Shown here piece after piece: positions 26,778-36,715 of a DNA stretch of 64,000 nt. A model generated the notes under the pieces. It saw only the letters and a list, made by a program, of their open reading frames with translations. It was not told the DNA's origin and made no database searches. How positions within the stretch are numbered: position 1 is the stretch's first letter; every line of letters begins with the position of its first letter. The translations under genes and the position numbers were made by a program. Source of the DNA: Chitinivorax tropicus (GTDB lineage Bacteria > Pseudomonadota > Gammaproteobacteria > Burkholderiales > SCOH01); contig NZ_JACHHY010000011.1 in NCBI RefSeq assembly GCF_014202905.1, positions 82,470 through 146,469 on the forward strand, given 5' to 3'.

Positions 26778-27390
26778 TGCGCACTCCATTGATGAATGCA
26801 GCGATCCGGGCTGCATCCTTGATTCCTTTTGCGGACTCGACACCACTTGATACATCGACGGCCCAAGGTTTGACCTGTGTCACGGCATCCGCAACATTAT
26901 CGGGCGTCAGGCCGCCAGACAACACAACAGGCAGGGGCAGGCCTTTCGGGATCAATTGCCAGTCGAACTGGTGGCCAGTGCCGCCAGGCTGGCCTTCTAC
27001 ATAGGCATCCAGCAACAATCCGCGTGCATCTCGATGCGCCTTGGCATAGGCAAGCAGATCAAGCCCAGGGCGAACACGCACCGCTTTGAGATAGGGGCGA
27101 TCAAACTGTTGGCAATAGTCAGGCGACTCATCACCATGAAACTGCAACAAATCAAGCGGAACAGTCTGCAACACCGAGCGAACCACAGCGGGCTCTGCAT
27201 CAACGAACAAACCCACCGATGTCATGAATGGTGGCAGCGCAGAAACCAATTTCGCCGCCTGCGGAATGGCCAGATGACGTGGACTCGGCGGATAGAATAC
27301 GAATCCCAATGCATCTGCGCCCAATTGGGCAGCAGCCTGGACATCTTCAATCCGTGTCAGACCGCATATTTTGATTTTGCAGGTGGACAT
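26764..27390 (-). CDS. trpF: Phosphoribosylanthranilate isomerase
   Basis: TIM-barrel isomerase of 208 residues, third step from chorismate to Trp. The catalytic Cys (Cys9 in KICGLTR) and the later Asp in LLLDAYVEG are present, and the C-terminal phosphate loop is [10 protein letters not shown]. It overlaps trpB by 14 bases. trpE, trpG, trpD and trpC are not in this window, which is the split trp arrangement usual in betaproteobacteria. Confidence 0.96.
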   Translation of the reverse strand: MSTCKIKICGLTRIEDVQAAAQLGADALGFVFYPPSPRHLAIPQAAKLVSALPPFMTSVGLFVDAEPAVVRSVLQTVPLDLLQFHGDESPDYCQQFDRPYLKAVRVRPGLDLLAYAKAHRDARGLLLDAYVEGQPGGTGHQFDWQLIPKGLPLPVVLSGGLTPDNVADAVTQVKPWAVDVSSGVESAKGIKDAARIAAFINGVRNANV

Positions 27391-27473
27391 ATTGACTGGG
27401 TCATATTCTCAGGCCATTGAGTATAACCGCCCACCAACGGTTGAGCGAGGAAAAACTGAGTAAACACCCAAGC

Positions 27474-29090
27474 TCAGGCAACCATGCCGTGCTTTTGCAG
27501 GTGCCGTGCCTGCTCGGCCTGCTCAGCCCGCCCTTCCAGGATCACCTCTTCCAACAATTCGTTCGCGCTTTCGCTATCACCCATTTCAAAGTAGATACGG
27601 GCAAGATCCAACTTGATGGCAATCGGATCATCATTCACTTCGGGCACAGTCAAACGGTCCTCATTGGCTGGCACGACCGACTCGGGAGCGCTGATCGGCG
27701 GCTCAACAGGGCGTGTCAGATCCAGGCTGATCTCAGACAAATTCAGTCCAATCATCGGTTCTCTTGGTGTATCCATATCCGATCGCCGTGCAGCGGCTTC
27801 GGCATGCGGATCGAACTCGAAATCCAGATCCAGCTTCTGGGTTGGTCGGTCTGGAATCGGTACGGCCTTTTCGGGAACCACGCCAGGCTCATCGATGACA
27901 ATCTCGATCATGCCAGACGACTCTGGCTTCCGCCTGGCGGCAGGCAAGTTGCTCACCTCGGGCAAGATCAAATTCAATACCGGTTCGATACGTTCAGCCA
28001 ATACTAGCGATTCAGATGGGGCCTGCCCTGCCATTGGTGTGCTGCCAGGCTGCTGGTCTACAGGTGGCTCTGCGGGCTGAGAGGGTGCGCCTTCATGCTT
28101 GTTGCCATCCCCTTTCTCGTTGGTGACTGGTGACAACAGGTCATCAAAGGGATGATCAATCGCCAATGATGTCGCCCCCGGTTTGGGTGCCCCCTCTGGA
28201 GTAGGCTGCATGACCGGTTGCTCGACCACGGGCTCAACCGGCAGGCTCACGCCAGCCGCCAGAGCAAGATCCTGCTCAACCTTGGTAGCATCTCGCACGG
28301 CTACCGATCCCAACAATGCCTGGGCGCGTACCCAGAATGGATCATCTTCGGCAACACCTTGCTCCTTCATGGCTTCCATCGCTGCACTGAGCGAAGGTGC
28401 GTCGTTGCGGGTTGCGTAGATCTCCATCAGCTTCAGGCGGACATCATGACGGCCCGGCGTACGTTGCAAGGTGTCTCTGAGAATCTCTTCTGCTTGCAGA
28501 TCACGGCCATAGGCCAGATACACCTCCGCCTCGGCCACTGGATCAACTGATGCCGACTCAAGGTCAGCCAATTCAGTGCTGTCAGGCTGTAAGACTGAGC
28601 GCATGGATAAGTTGGTATCAATTACCCCACCACCCGCACTACCCACCAGAATATTGGTAGTGGAGGGCCCCACCGCCAGCAGTGTATCCTCGAAGAGCGG
28701 GATCTTGGGTCGTCTAGGCTTGGCACGGCGACGCCATGCCCACAGTCCCAACAAGCCGATCCCCAACGCACCACCTGCCGCCCACGGTGCTGGGTCCGCC
28801 TTCACCTCACTGACCAGCCGACTCGGCAGACCTGTCAAGTTGAGTTGTTGCAACCAATTGGTATCGGTGTTTTGAGAGGCTTTGCGCAGCTGATTCATCT
28901 CAGCCTGCAATGCGTCATTCTGTACCTGTGCGGCTTTCAACTTGGCTTCTTGTTCAGCGACCGCTTTTTGCAATGTCTCGATTTTCTCAGCCAATGGCTG
29001 ATTGTCATCGGCGGGCGCCGCATCTTCGGCAGCCATTGCATTCAGGGCAACCGTCGTCAGCAAGGCAGGAAATAGTTTTTTCAAGGCCAT
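27474..29090 (-). CDS. FimV-like protein lacking LysM (fimV paralogue)
   Basis: The 538-residue protein has a signal peptide (about 1-20), a periplasmic coiled coil (about 28-75) and one membrane segment (about 102-119) followed by RRRAKPRRPKI. A cytoplasmic acidic and Pro-rich region holds a TPR-like part, and the C-terminus is FimV-like (IKLDLARIYFEMGDSESANELLEEVILEG). It shares FEDTLLA/FEDSILT, VDPxAEAEVYxAYGRDxQAEEIL and the C-terminal domain with FimV at 30773-33607. It lacks FimV's N-terminal FimV domain and the LysM peptidoglycan-binding domain. It sits between truA and trpF. A second FimV-type scaffold for polar assembly is likely; the duplication is read directly from the shared motifs. 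Confidence 0.8.
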   Translation of the reverse strand: MALKKLFPALLTTVALNAMAAEDAAPADDNQPLAEKIETLQKAVAEQEAKLKAAQVQNDALQAEMNQLRKASQNTDTNWLQQLNLTGLPSRLVSEVKADPAPWAAGGALGIGLLGLWAWRRRAKPRRPKIPLFEDTLLAVGPSTTNILVGSAGGGVIDTNLSMRSVLQPDSTELADLESASVDPVAEAEVYLAYGRDLQAEEILRDTLQRTPGRHDVRLKLMEIYATRNDAPSLSAAMEAMKEQGVAEDDPFWVRAQALLGSVAVRDATKVEQDLALAAGVSLPVEPVVEQPVMQPTPEGAPKPGATSLAIDHPFDDLLSPVTNEKGDGNKHEGAPSQPAEPPVDQQPGSTPMAGQAPSESLVLAERIEPVLNLILPEVSNLPAARRKPESSGMIEIVIDEPGVVPEKAVPIPDRPTQKLDLDFEFDPHAEAAARRSDMDTPREPMIGLNLSEISLDLTRPVEPPISAPESVVPANEDRLTVPEVNDDPIAIKLDLARIYFEMGDSESANELLEEVILEGRAEQAEQARHLQKHGMVA

Positions 29091-29225
29091 GAGTATGTTC
29101 TTGTCGTTCGCATTTATAGATTCAGCATATGCAGCAAAAGATGCAACATCCAGTTACGCCTGCGTCTGCAAGAAACCACGCATGGCCTTGCCTGCCACCA
29201 TCAAAGACATGTCTGCCCGGTCAGA

Positions 29226-30032
29226 TCAAACCCTGCCTTTGTCATCACACAGCAGGCCTTCCGCACTCGAAATGGACAGCTGCCCCAAGCCCCATTTCGG
29301 CTCATAGTCAACGCCACTCAAATAGAGCCCATCTGGTGAAAAAGTAGGTGCAGCCAACTTTCGATCACGGCCCGCCAACACCTCTCCCATCCAGGCAACC
29401 GGCTGGCGACCCGCACCAATCTGGATCAAACACCCCACAATATTGCGGACCATATGATGAAGAAATGCATTGGCACACAGATCGAATTGAATCAGCGCAC
29501 CATGCTGGTGGATGTCAAGCTGGTAGAGATGTTTGACAGGCGATTTGGCTTGGCATTCCGCCGCTCGGAATGCACTGAAATCATGTTCGCCAATCAGCTG
29601 ACGGGCTGCCTCTTGCATGTCATTTACATCAAGCAGATTATGACACCAGCCTACCGAACCGCGCAACAAGGCTGGCCGTACCGGACGCATCAACAAAACG
29701 TATCGGTAGCGCCTGGCCGTGGCGCAGAATCGCGCATGGAAGTCATCTCCGACCTGCTTCGCCCACAGAACCGCAATATCATCAGGCAGAAAACGATTGA
29801 CCCCTCTGATCCAGGCGGTGATGGGGCGACTGACCTGCGTGTCAAAATGTACAACCTGCATGGTGGCATTCACGCCAGCATCCGTGCGGCCCGCCGCCAC
29901 AACCCGTATCGTCTCACCGGCGATCTGGGCCAATGCATACTCCAATGCATCTTGAATGGTGCCGCCACCTGGTTGTGACTGCCAACCTGCATAGCGGCGA
30001 CCAAGATATTCCACGCCAAGCGCCAATCTCAT
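29226..30032 (-). CDS. truA: tRNA pseudouridine(38-40) synthase
   Basis: The 268-residue enzyme makes pseudouridine in the anticodon arm of many tRNAs. The catalytic Asp51 lies in AGRTDAGV; the LALGVEYLGRRYAGWQ start and the FLHHMVRNIVG motif are diagnostic. The ATG at 30032 overlaps the stop of the upstream membrane-protein gene by four bases (ATGA). The fimV-truA-trpF neighbourhood is conserved among related bacteria. Confidence 0.96.
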   Translation of the reverse strand: MRLALGVEYLGRRYAGWQSQPGGGTIQDALEYALAQIAGETIRVVAAGRTDAGVNATMQVVHFDTQVSRPITAWIRGVNRFLPDDIAVLWAKQVGDDFHARFCATARRYRYVLLMRPVRPALLRGSVGWCHNLLDVNDMQEAARQLIGEHDFSAFRAAECQAKSPVKHLYQLDIHQHGALIQFDLCANAFLHHMVRNIVGCLIQIGAGRQPVAWMGEVLAGRDRKLAAPTFSPDGLYLSGVDYEPKWGLGQLSISSAEGLLCDDKGRV

Positions 30033-30622
30033 CTCAACACCCACACCAATAAACCTGCCAGGATCAGCAAGATGACATCCCACCAATGCCAAACCGCCAC
30101 AGCCATGGGCTGCAGATGGGTAACATCAGCCGGGGCATCCAGCCCTTTGAGCATATCGCGCCAACCATATCGCCGCCCATCCTGAAGGTATTGCTCGACC
30201 ATGACCAAAGTCAGCCCCAGGCGGACAGGTAGCCTCGACAAAGCGGGAATACAGGTCGATAGCGGTCTGCATATCTCCACCAACATGGCGACCAGCCGAT
30301 CCCGCCCCAGCAATAACCAAAGCAGTGCCACTGCCCCCAGCGACATCAATAAACGAAGCGGTGGCAACAGTAACGCTTGCGCCTGCCCCACCGATACAGG
30401 CCAAGCCACGACGAGGTGGCCAAGCAGCACCGCCAATAGCAGCACTTTATGGCGCACAATGAAACGCCACCACGTGGCACAACCGGCCCGCCCCAGCATC
30501 AGCACCAATCCAGCAAACCACAGCCCCAATTCCTTCGGCTGGGTGACCTGAATCTGCCAGAGTACAAGCAACCATATACTTAGCAATGTCACTGGGTGAA
30601 TGTGCATCACGATGCGCCGCAT
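30029..30622 (-). CDS. Membrane protein coupled to truA, possibly EcfT/CbiQ-like
   Basis: A 197-residue protein with about five membrane segments (about 10-25, 30-45, 58-75, 85-105, 180-196). It has a soluble helical part (about 110-175) containing RLPVRLGLTLVMVEQYLQDG. The segment order and this amphipathic stretch recall the transmembrane component of ECF transporters (EcfT/CbiQ), but no Ala-Arg-Gly motif is clear and no ATPase gene is adjacent, so the call is weak. AAAGG lies just before the ATG. Its stop overlaps truA (ATGA), so it is translated and coupled. Confidence 0.6.
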   Translation of the reverse strand: MRRIVMHIHPVTLLSIWLLVLWQIQVTQPKELGLWFAGLVLMLGRAGCATWWRFIVRHKVLLLAVLLGHLVVAWPVSVGQAQALLLPPLRLLMSLGAVALLWLLLGRDRLVAMLVEICRPLSTCIPALSRLPVRLGLTLVMVEQYLQDGRRYGWRDMLKGLDAPADVTHLQPMAVAVWHWWDVILLILAGLLVWVLR

Positions 30623-30719
30623 ACTGCCTTTCCCGCTTGAGGAAGCCGACTCAACAATCCCTTTGAATGCAACAAAAACCCTCTGACCATGAAACCGTAT
30701 CAGCCGAATCTGATCGCCA

Positions 30720-30765
30720 AATAAAAAAGCGGTGCGCGAGTATACCCGCGCACCGCTTGTTTTTA
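30720..30765. terminator. Terminator downstream of fimV
   Basis: GCGGTGCGCG (30729-30738) and CGCGCACCGC (30747-30756) form a perfect 10-bp stem. T-runs follow on both strands (TTTTTTATTT on the minus strand). It ends the fimV transcript 17 bases past its stop. Confidence 0.88.
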
Positions 30766-30772
30766 CAGTCGA

Positions 30773-33607
30773 TCAGAGCTGTTCGAGCAAGGCTTTCGCT
30801 GTTTGTTGCTGTGAAGCGCTTCCATCTTGCAAGACTTCCTGCAGAATTTCCCGGGCACCTTCTTTATCCCCCATATCGAGATAGGCGCGCGCCAGATCAA
30901 TCTTGGTAGTCATCGGATCAGCATCGTCCATGCCATCGTCCGCAACTGGCAATGCATTGGCTTGAATGGTCTCATCCAGATTCAGATCGAGATCGCCCAG
31001 GTCCAATACGCTGGCATCCTTGGCTTCAGCCGCTGGCGCTTTGGCATCCAGCTGGAAATCGAAATCCAATAAGCTGTCACCATCCAGCGCTGCCTTGGGA
31101 GCGGCAGCAGGCGCTGGCGCCGGTGCCACCTCGGGCAGACTCAGATCGAAATCACCGCCCAGATCCGGCACATCAAGATTCAAAGTCGGTATGTCCAGCT
31201 CAGCTACCGGCGCTGCCTTGATTGATGTGGCTTCACTTTGCCCCAGGCTACCGAGGTCAAAATCCATCAAGTTGCCAGCAGCCGGTGCCGATGCAGGCGC
31301 CGCCACAGGCTGCGGTGCTACCTCCGGCAGCGAGAAGTCAAGATCCACCATGGGTGCCGCCGCAGGGGCCGATGCGGGCGCTGGCACGGGTGCCGTCGGC
31401 GCCTGGGTTTCATCGAGATCCAACTGGAAATCCAGATCGGCTGCTGCCACCGCAGCAACGGCTGCGCCAGCCGCCACGGCCCCGGCAGCAGGCCCTACAT
31501 TATTGCGGTCAATCACCTGCGTCTTCTCGAAAGTGGCCACAGGCTCCGCAGGCTTGGCAGGCGACGCCGCACCTTGCTGGTATAGCGGATTGGCAGGATC
31601 AAGCTGTCGCCCCATCTCGGAGGCACTAGCCCACAACGGGCCACGCCCCTCAACTGCAGCGTACAGTTCCGTCGCGACATCCTCAAAGGTTGAGACATTT
31701 TTACGCGCCGCATAGATTTCCAGCAACTTCAGGCGGATTTCCTGGCGGGATGCATCCTTGGCCAAGGCATCTTTCAGGATTTCCTCTGCCTGGGCATCGC
31801 GGCCATAAGCCATATAGACCTCAGCCTCAGCAATCGGATCCACCTCGTCCGTATCGATCGTCCCAAGGCCAGCCCGGCTGAAGTCGGTCAGGAAGGAGCT
31901 TTCGGTAGCGTTGGTATTGATGATCGCGCCGCCGGTATTGCCCAACACCGTGTTCGCCTTCAGATCGCTACCGGTCAGGATACTGTCCTCGAATGACGGA
32001 CGCTTGCGTCGACGTGACCAGATCAATGCCCCCACGCCAGCACCCACAGCCACTAACCCGCCACCGATCAACGCGATATTGTCGAACACCATGTCCATGA
32101 TGGTGGGTTCGGGCGGTGGTGGCGGCGGCGTAACCACCGCTGGCTTGGGTGGCGCTGGCGGAGGCGCAGGTGTCGGCTCCGGCTGGGGCGTAGGTTGCTC
32201 GACCGGCGGCTGAGCTCCATCACTGGGTGCAGGTGGCTCACTCGGTGGCACCGAGGGCTCGGCAGGTGCGGGCGCCGGGGTTGGCTCAGCTGGTTTCGGT
32301 GTTTCAACTACTGGTGCAGGCGGCGGGGTGGTCGGCACCTCGGGTTTGGCGGATTTGCCACCTGCTTGCGATTGCAGATCCGCCCCTCCCTTCGACTTGA
32401 GCTCGACCAGCTTCTTCATGTCCTCGACATTTTTTTGCAGGCTGGCAATCCGCTCGTTTGCTTCCTTCAAAGCCTTTTCGCGTGCCGTGGCTTCTTCTTC
32501 CATGGCATTGATACGGCTTTGCAGATCCTTGGTCTCAGCACCCGCTTTGGCACCTTTATTCTTTGCCGTTTCACCACGGGACAGTTTGACGACATCCTGA
32601 TTGCCAGTAGGCTCTGGAGTGGCTTTGTCTTCCACCTTGCCAGTGATCTTACCGGAAGCGCTAGAGCCGGTTGTCGATTCTCCGGGAGATTTCGATACAG
32701 CTTCAGCCACTTTCTGGCGATAGGAATGCCAGTCTGTCGAGTGGGTCTTTACTTCCTTCCTTGCATCTGCAGGAGACACCGATGCCAGGTTGTCTTTGTC
32801 AGGCACATTGAGGATGCGGCCCGCCTTGAGGCGGTTCATGTTCTTGCCTTCGAAGGCGTTTTCATTGGCGCGATACAGGCCAGCCAGCATCTGATCCAGA
32901 TTCACACCTTCCGGCTTGAGCTGGGCAGCAATGCTCGCCAGTGAGTCGCCTGCTTTCACAGTGTAGGTGTCACCCGATGGAGGGGTTGGCGCGCCTTGTG
33001 TATCAGCTGGCGTTTGTGTGGCGCTGCTCTCATCCACCGGCTTGGGCTGCTTGGTGCGCACTTGATCTGGTGCGGCTGGCTCACCGACGCGGGAACCTTT
33101 TCGAGCATAACTACGACCAGACTTGCCGGTTTTGCCACCAGCCGTATCGCTGGTCACAGCCTGTGTCTGGGGAATGCGGGATTGATCCACGCGAGGCGTT
33201 TGATCACCCAGCGGATCAAGCAGCGCGGTGAATTCCTTCACCAGCCGACCCGTGCTCCAGCTCAGCTCGACCAATACGTCAATGAATGGCTCGTTGACAG
33301 GTGCACCGGAGACGACTTTCAGATAACGCTGCCCATTGGCACGTTTTTCAACCGTGAATCGCAGGCCATTCATATGGGATGGGTACTGGATCTGTGCCTC
33401 GCGGAACATCTCTGGTGATGCCAACTTGGCAGCCAAGGTCGCCAATTCATCTTCCTGCACAGAGACAAGATCGATCTCGGCACTCAACGGCTGGCCCAAA
33501 CCGGACAGTACCGTCATTTTGCCGAGTCCAGCAGCGTAGGTGGCGACCGACATACCCATTAGCGAACACGCCAGCACACATGCCTTAATCTTTGATCTTA
33601 TCCGCAC
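30773..33607 (-). CDS. fimV: FimV, polar peptidoglycan-binding scaffold
   Basis: 944 residues. A signal peptide (about 1-26) leads to the N-terminal FimV domain (GLGKMTVLSGLGQPLSAEIDL). Then come a LysM domain (about 208-265: YTVKAGDSLASIAAQL ... NRLKAGRILNVP), a coiled coil (about 350-400), a Pro-rich linker, a membrane segment (about 506-526) and a long acidic cytoplasmic part with TPR-like repeats. The FimV C-terminal domain (about 890-944) ends the protein. In Pseudomonas, FimV localises type IV pilus and chemotaxis-type components to the pole. It is monocistronic between its own promoter region and a terminator. Confidence 0.93.
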   Translation of the reverse strand: MRIRSKIKACVLACSLMGMSVATYAAGLGKMTVLSGLGQPLSAEIDLVSVQEDELATLAAKLASPEMFREAQIQYPSHMNGLRFTVEKRANGQRYLKVVSGAPVNEPFIDVLVELSWSTGRLVKEFTALLDPLGDQTPRVDQSRIPQTQAVTSDTAGGKTGKSGRSYARKGSRVGEPAAPDQVRTKQPKPVDESSATQTPADTQGAPTPPSGDTYTVKAGDSLASIAAQLKPEGVNLDQMLAGLYRANENAFEGKNMNRLKAGRILNVPDKDNLASVSPADARKEVKTHSTDWHSYRQKVAEAVSKSPGESTTGSSASGKITGKVEDKATPEPTGNQDVVKLSRGETAKNKGAKAGAETKDLQSRINAMEEEATAREKALKEANERIASLQKNVEDMKKLVELKSKGGADLQSQAGGKSAKPEVPTTPPPAPVVETPKPAEPTPAPAPAEPSVPPSEPPAPSDGAQPPVEQPTPQPEPTPAPPPAPPKPAVVTPPPPPPEPTIMDMVFDNIALIGGGLVAVGAGVGALIWSRRRKRPSFEDSILTGSDLKANTVLGNTGGAIINTNATESSFLTDFSRAGLGTIDTDEVDPIAEAEVYMAYGRDAQAEEILKDALAKDASRQEIRLKLLEIYAARKNVSTFEDVATELYAAVEGRGPLWASASEMGRQLDPANPLYQQGAASPAKPAEPVATFEKTQVIDRNNVGPAAGAVAAGAAVAAVAAADLDFQLDLDETQAPTAPVPAPASAPAAAPMVDLDFSLPEVAPQPVAAPASAPAAGNLMDFDLGSLGQSEATSIKAAPVAELDIPTLNLDVPDLGGDFDLSLPEVAPAPAPAAAPKAALDGDSLLDFDFQLDAKAPAAEAKDASVLDLGDLDLNLDETIQANALPVADDGMDDADPMTTKIDLARAYLDMGDKEGAREILQEVLQDGSASQQQTAKALLEQL

Positions 33608-34060
33608 AGTGACACCTTATCTCAATAAAATGACGAGTAAATTAACACTAGCCTATATCCCATGCAAGCAATTGCTAGGGCCGCCCCCCATCAGTCTAGC
33701 GTATGTTCCTAGTGTATAAAAGAAATCGTTAATTTGATAATTCGCTCAATCCGTATTATTCGAAGTCAAAATCGCTGTGGACAAGTTTTTATCCACTTCA
33801 ACCAATGACCTGCGTAGCTTCAATCACACAATCCGGATTTATCGGCCATGATAAGCTGCATTTGCCGGGAGCAGGCGGCATGGGAAGCTTATCGACTATT
33901 TTCTTCATTTATTCAGTAGCAAGGCCATCACAATCTGTAATTTTCAGCACCCAGCCCCTTGAGCGAGCCTGCCTACCAGTCGCGGGCCTCATTCTCCAAA
34001 TGAGATATGACGCCAGCGTTTCAGAGATGCTTTTCTTTACTCCAGTGTAGGCCAGTTTTC
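33608..34060. other. AT-rich upstream region of fimV with CTAG cluster and DnaA-box-like pair
   Basis: About 450 bases, clearly AT-richer than the flanks, presumably carrying the fimV promoter. CTAG, usually rare in such genomes, occurs four times within 65 bases (33648, 33675, 33696, 33709), the outer two within an inverted ACACTAG...CTAGTGT. Two near-matches to the DnaA box face each other: TGTGGACAA (33776-33784) and TTATCCACT (33789-33797). A plus-strand frame at 33805-34050 has no support as a gene. Confidence 0.45.
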
Positions 34061-34092
34061 AAAATAACAAAGGGCGGTAAACCGCCCCTTGT
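34061..34092 (-). terminator. Terminator downstream of asd
   Basis: On the minus strand AAGGGGCGG - TTTA - CCGCCCTTTG forms a strong stem followed by TTATTTT. It lies about 25 bases past the asd stop. Confidence 0.85.
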
Positions 34093-34114
34093 TGTTTGCC
34101 AAAACAGCTATAAG

Positions 34115-35221
34115 TCATCGCGCCAGCAAGATGCGCAGCATGCGGCGCAAAGGCTCTGCCGCGCCCCATAGCAACTGGTCGCCGCAAACAAACGCACTGA
34201 CATACTCAGGGCCCATGTTCAGCTTGCGGACACGACCAACCCCTACCTGCAGACCACCGGTGATTGCCGTGGGTGTCAATTCCTTGGCAGTCAGCTCACG
34301 TTGATTAGGAACGAATTTGACCCACTGGTTACCAGACTGGATGATCGATTCGATTTCCGACAAGGGCAGATCCCGCTTGAGTTTCAGCGTCAGCGCCAGA
34401 CTATGGCAGCGCATTGCACCGATCCGGACGCAAAGACCGTCAACGGGGATAGGATTGGCTGTGCCAAGGATCTTGTTGACTTCAGCCAGCCCCTTCCATT
34501 CCTCCTTGGATTGCCCATTGTCCAATTGCTTGTCGATCCAAGGAATCAGGCTGCCTGCCAGTGGCACGCCAAATTGCTCGGTCGGAAAGGCATCGCTTCG
34601 CATCGTGTCAACGAGCTTGCGATCGATTTCCAGAATGGCCGATTTGGGATCTGCCAACAATGCGGCGACAGAGGCATGCGCGGCCCCCATCTGGGCAATC
34701 AATTCACGCATATTCTGTGCGCCTGCGCCGGATGCCGCCTGATAGGTCATGGAGCTGACCCACTCCACCAGCCCCTCGCGGAACAGACCACCGACCCCCA
34801 TCAACAACAGGCTGTTGGTGCAGTTGCCACCGATATAGTCTTTGACACCCTTGGCCAATGCGCTGTCGATCACATGCTGATTGACAGGATCGAGCACGAT
34901 CACGGCATTGGGCTCCATGCGCAGTGTCGATGCAGCATCGATCCAATAACCATGCCAGCCCGCAGCACGTAGCTTGGGGTGGATCTCGGTGGTGTAATCA
35001 CCGCCTTGGCAGGTGATGATCACATCCATGGCTTTCAGTTCATCGATGTTCTTGGCATCTTTCAGCGGGGGTACCGGTTTACCGATATCCGGGCCTTGGC
35101 CACCAACATTCGAGGTGGTGAAGAAAATGGGCTCGATCAGATCAAAATCTTTCTCTTCGCACATCCGATCCATCAGGACGGAGCCCACCATTCCACGCCA
35201 ACCGACTAAACCTACTCGCAT
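34115..35221 (-). CDS. asd: Aspartate-semialdehyde dehydrogenase
   Basis: The 368-residue enzyme reduces aspartyl phosphate to the semialdehyde, the branch point to Lys, Thr, Met and diaminopimelate. The NADP loop [13 protein letters not shown] opens the protein, and the catalytic Cys134 lies in [10 protein letters not shown]. Length and start fit the proteobacterial type. It follows leuB by about 120 bases and ends in a terminator, so it belongs to the leu transcript or has its own promoter. Confidence 0.97.
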   Translation of the reverse strand: MRVGLVGWRGMVGSVLMDRMCEEKDFDLIEPIFFTTSNVGGQGPDIGKPVPPLKDAKNIDELKAMDVIITCQGGDYTTEIHPKLRAAGWHGYWIDAASTLRMEPNAVIVLDPVNQHVIDSALAKGVKDYIGGNCTNSLLLMGVGGLFREGLVEWVSSMTYQAASGAGAQNMRELIAQMGAAHASVAALLADPKSAILEIDRKLVDTMRSDAFPTEQFGVPLAGSLIPWIDKQLDNGQSKEEWKGLAEVNKILGTANPIPVDGLCVRIGAMRCHSLALTLKLKRDLPLSEIESIIQSGNQWVKFVPNQRELTAKELTPTAITGGLQVGVGRVRKLNMGPEYVSAFVCGDQLLWGAAEPLRRMLRILLAR

Positions 35222-35342
35222 GATTGCTTCCTTTAACGTTCCATTGTGTCAGTAAAAAAGTAGTCGGGCACCATCGGATATCGTTCGACTTGTCTGCCAC
35301 CACACCCAGACAGCGCCCATTTGGATTGAACCCGCCATGTGT

Positions 35343-36407
35343 TTACATGGCCGCCAATACGGCATCCCCCATCCCACTGGTGGATACCTTTTCCATCCCC
35401 GCCTCGGCGATGTCCGCCGTGCGGTAACCCTGAGCCAGCACACGTTTCACCGCATGCTCGACACGCAATGCAGCGTCTTCCAGACCGAAGGTATAACGCA
35501 ACATCATTGCCACCGACAAAATGGTCGCCAGTGGGTTGGCAATGTTTCTACCCGCGATGTCTGGCGCGGAGCCATGGCACGGCTCATACAAACCTTTGTT
35601 GGCCTGATCCAGCGAAGCGGAGGGCAGCATACCGATCGAACCCGTCAGCATCGAGGCCTCGTCCGACAGGATGTCACCAAAAATATTGCCCGTGACGATC
35701 ACGTCGAATTGCTTGGGCGCACGCACCAACTGCATGGCCGCGTTGTCAACGTACATATGGCTCAGCTCGACGTCAGGATACGCCTTGGCGACATCGATCA
35801 TGATCTCTTTCCAGAACTCGGTGCATTCCAGCACATTGGCCTTATCCACCGAGCACAGTTTCTTATTGCGTTTTTGTGCAATCTGGAACGCAACATGGCC
35901 AATACGGCGAATCTCAGATTCGCTGTAGCGCATGGTGTTGAATCCTTCACGCTCGCCCTGCTCGTTGACATGGATGCCACGGGGCTGGCCAAAGTAGATA
36001 TCACCCGTCAGCTCACGCACGATCATGATGTCGAGCCCGGACACCACTTCCGGCTTCAAGGTGGAGGCACCTGCCAGCTCGGGGTACAGCAATGCGGGGC
36101 GAAGATTGGCGAACAGATTCAAAGCCTTGCGAATCCGCAACAAGCCACGCTCTGGCCGCAACGGTCGATCCAGCGTGTCGTATTGCGGCCCACCCACAGC
36201 CCCCAGCAGCACGGCGTCTGCAGCTTGCGCCAGGGCCAGGGTGGCATCAGGCAGCGGGTCGCCAGACGCATCGTATCCCGCCCCGCCAATCGGCGCGTGT
36301 TCCATTTCGATCGCCAAGCCATCCGCACGCAGGCGCTCCAATACGCGCACAGCCTGCGCAACGATTTCTGGACCAATACCATCACCCGGAAGAACTGCTA
36401 TTTTCAT
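35343..36407 (-). CDS. leuB: 3-isopropylmalate dehydrogenase
   Basis: 354-residue NAD-dependent decarboxylating dehydrogenase of leucine synthesis. The start [18 protein letters not shown] and the metal/substrate segment [26 protein letters not shown] are diagnostic. It lies 16 bases after the small membrane-protein gene, which follows leuD by one base, so leuC-ecn-leuD-X-leuB is one unit. Confidence 0.97.
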   Translation of the reverse strand: MKIAVLPGDGIGPEIVAQAVRVLERLRADGLAIEMEHAPIGGAGYDASGDPLPDATLALAQAADAVLLGAVGGPQYDTLDRPLRPERGLLRIRKALNLFANLRPALLYPELAGASTLKPEVVSGLDIMIVRELTGDIYFGQPRGIHVNEQGEREGFNTMRYSESEIRRIGHVAFQIAQKRNKKLCSVDKANVLECTEFWKEIMIDVAKAYPDVELSHMYVDNAAMQLVRAPKQFDVIVTGNIFGDILSDEASMLTGSIGMLPSASLDQANKGLYEPCHGSAPDIAGRNIANPLATILSVAMMLRYTFGLEDAALRVEHAVKRVLAQGYRTADIAEAGMEKVSTSGMGDAVLAAM

Positions 36408-36423
36408 ATCGTGCCTTACATTT

Positions 36424-36714
36424 TCAGTGATCGTTGCCGATCAGCTTTTCCACCAGCAGCCGCTCGCCCACCTTGAACACCAGGTAACACAGTAGTGCCA
36501 CCAGGGTAGAAGCGGATAGTTCAACCAACTGCATCAGCGCGCCGTCTTGCAACGCTTGCCAGCCATGCTCGGCAATCAATGCCAGATTGGCTTGCAACAA
36601 CGTGATCAAATTGAATGACGCCAGCCCGAACCCCAGAAAGGCCAGCGCAGTGACGAATAGCGCCAGCAGCCAGTGTCGCTTGAAAAAACGCGCTGTCTGC
36701 TGCCTGCGATTCAT
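36424..36714 (-). CDS. Small two-segment membrane protein between leuD and leuB
   Basis: A 96-residue protein with a basic N-terminus ([14 protein letters not shown]) and two membrane segments (about 15-40 and 66-82) separated by an acidic amphipathic stretch. No family recognised. The gene begins one base from the leuD stop and ends 16 bases before leuB, so it is cotranscribed with the leu genes. A link to leucine synthesis is not shown by the sequence. Confidence 0.65.
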   Translation of the reverse strand: MNRRQQTARFFKRHWLLALFVTALAFLGFGLASFNLITLLQANLALIAEHGWQALQDGALMQLVELSASTLVALLCYLVFKVGERLLVEKLIGNDH

Positions 36715-36715
36715 G

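Noticed and set aside
33776..33797. Replication origin based on two DnaA-box-like sites
   Set aside because: Only two imperfect boxes, and no dnaA, dnaN, gidA or parAB nearby.
33805..34050. 81-codon plus-strand frame between fimV and asd
   Set aside because: No ribosome site, no recognisable family, and it lies in an AT-rich promoter region.
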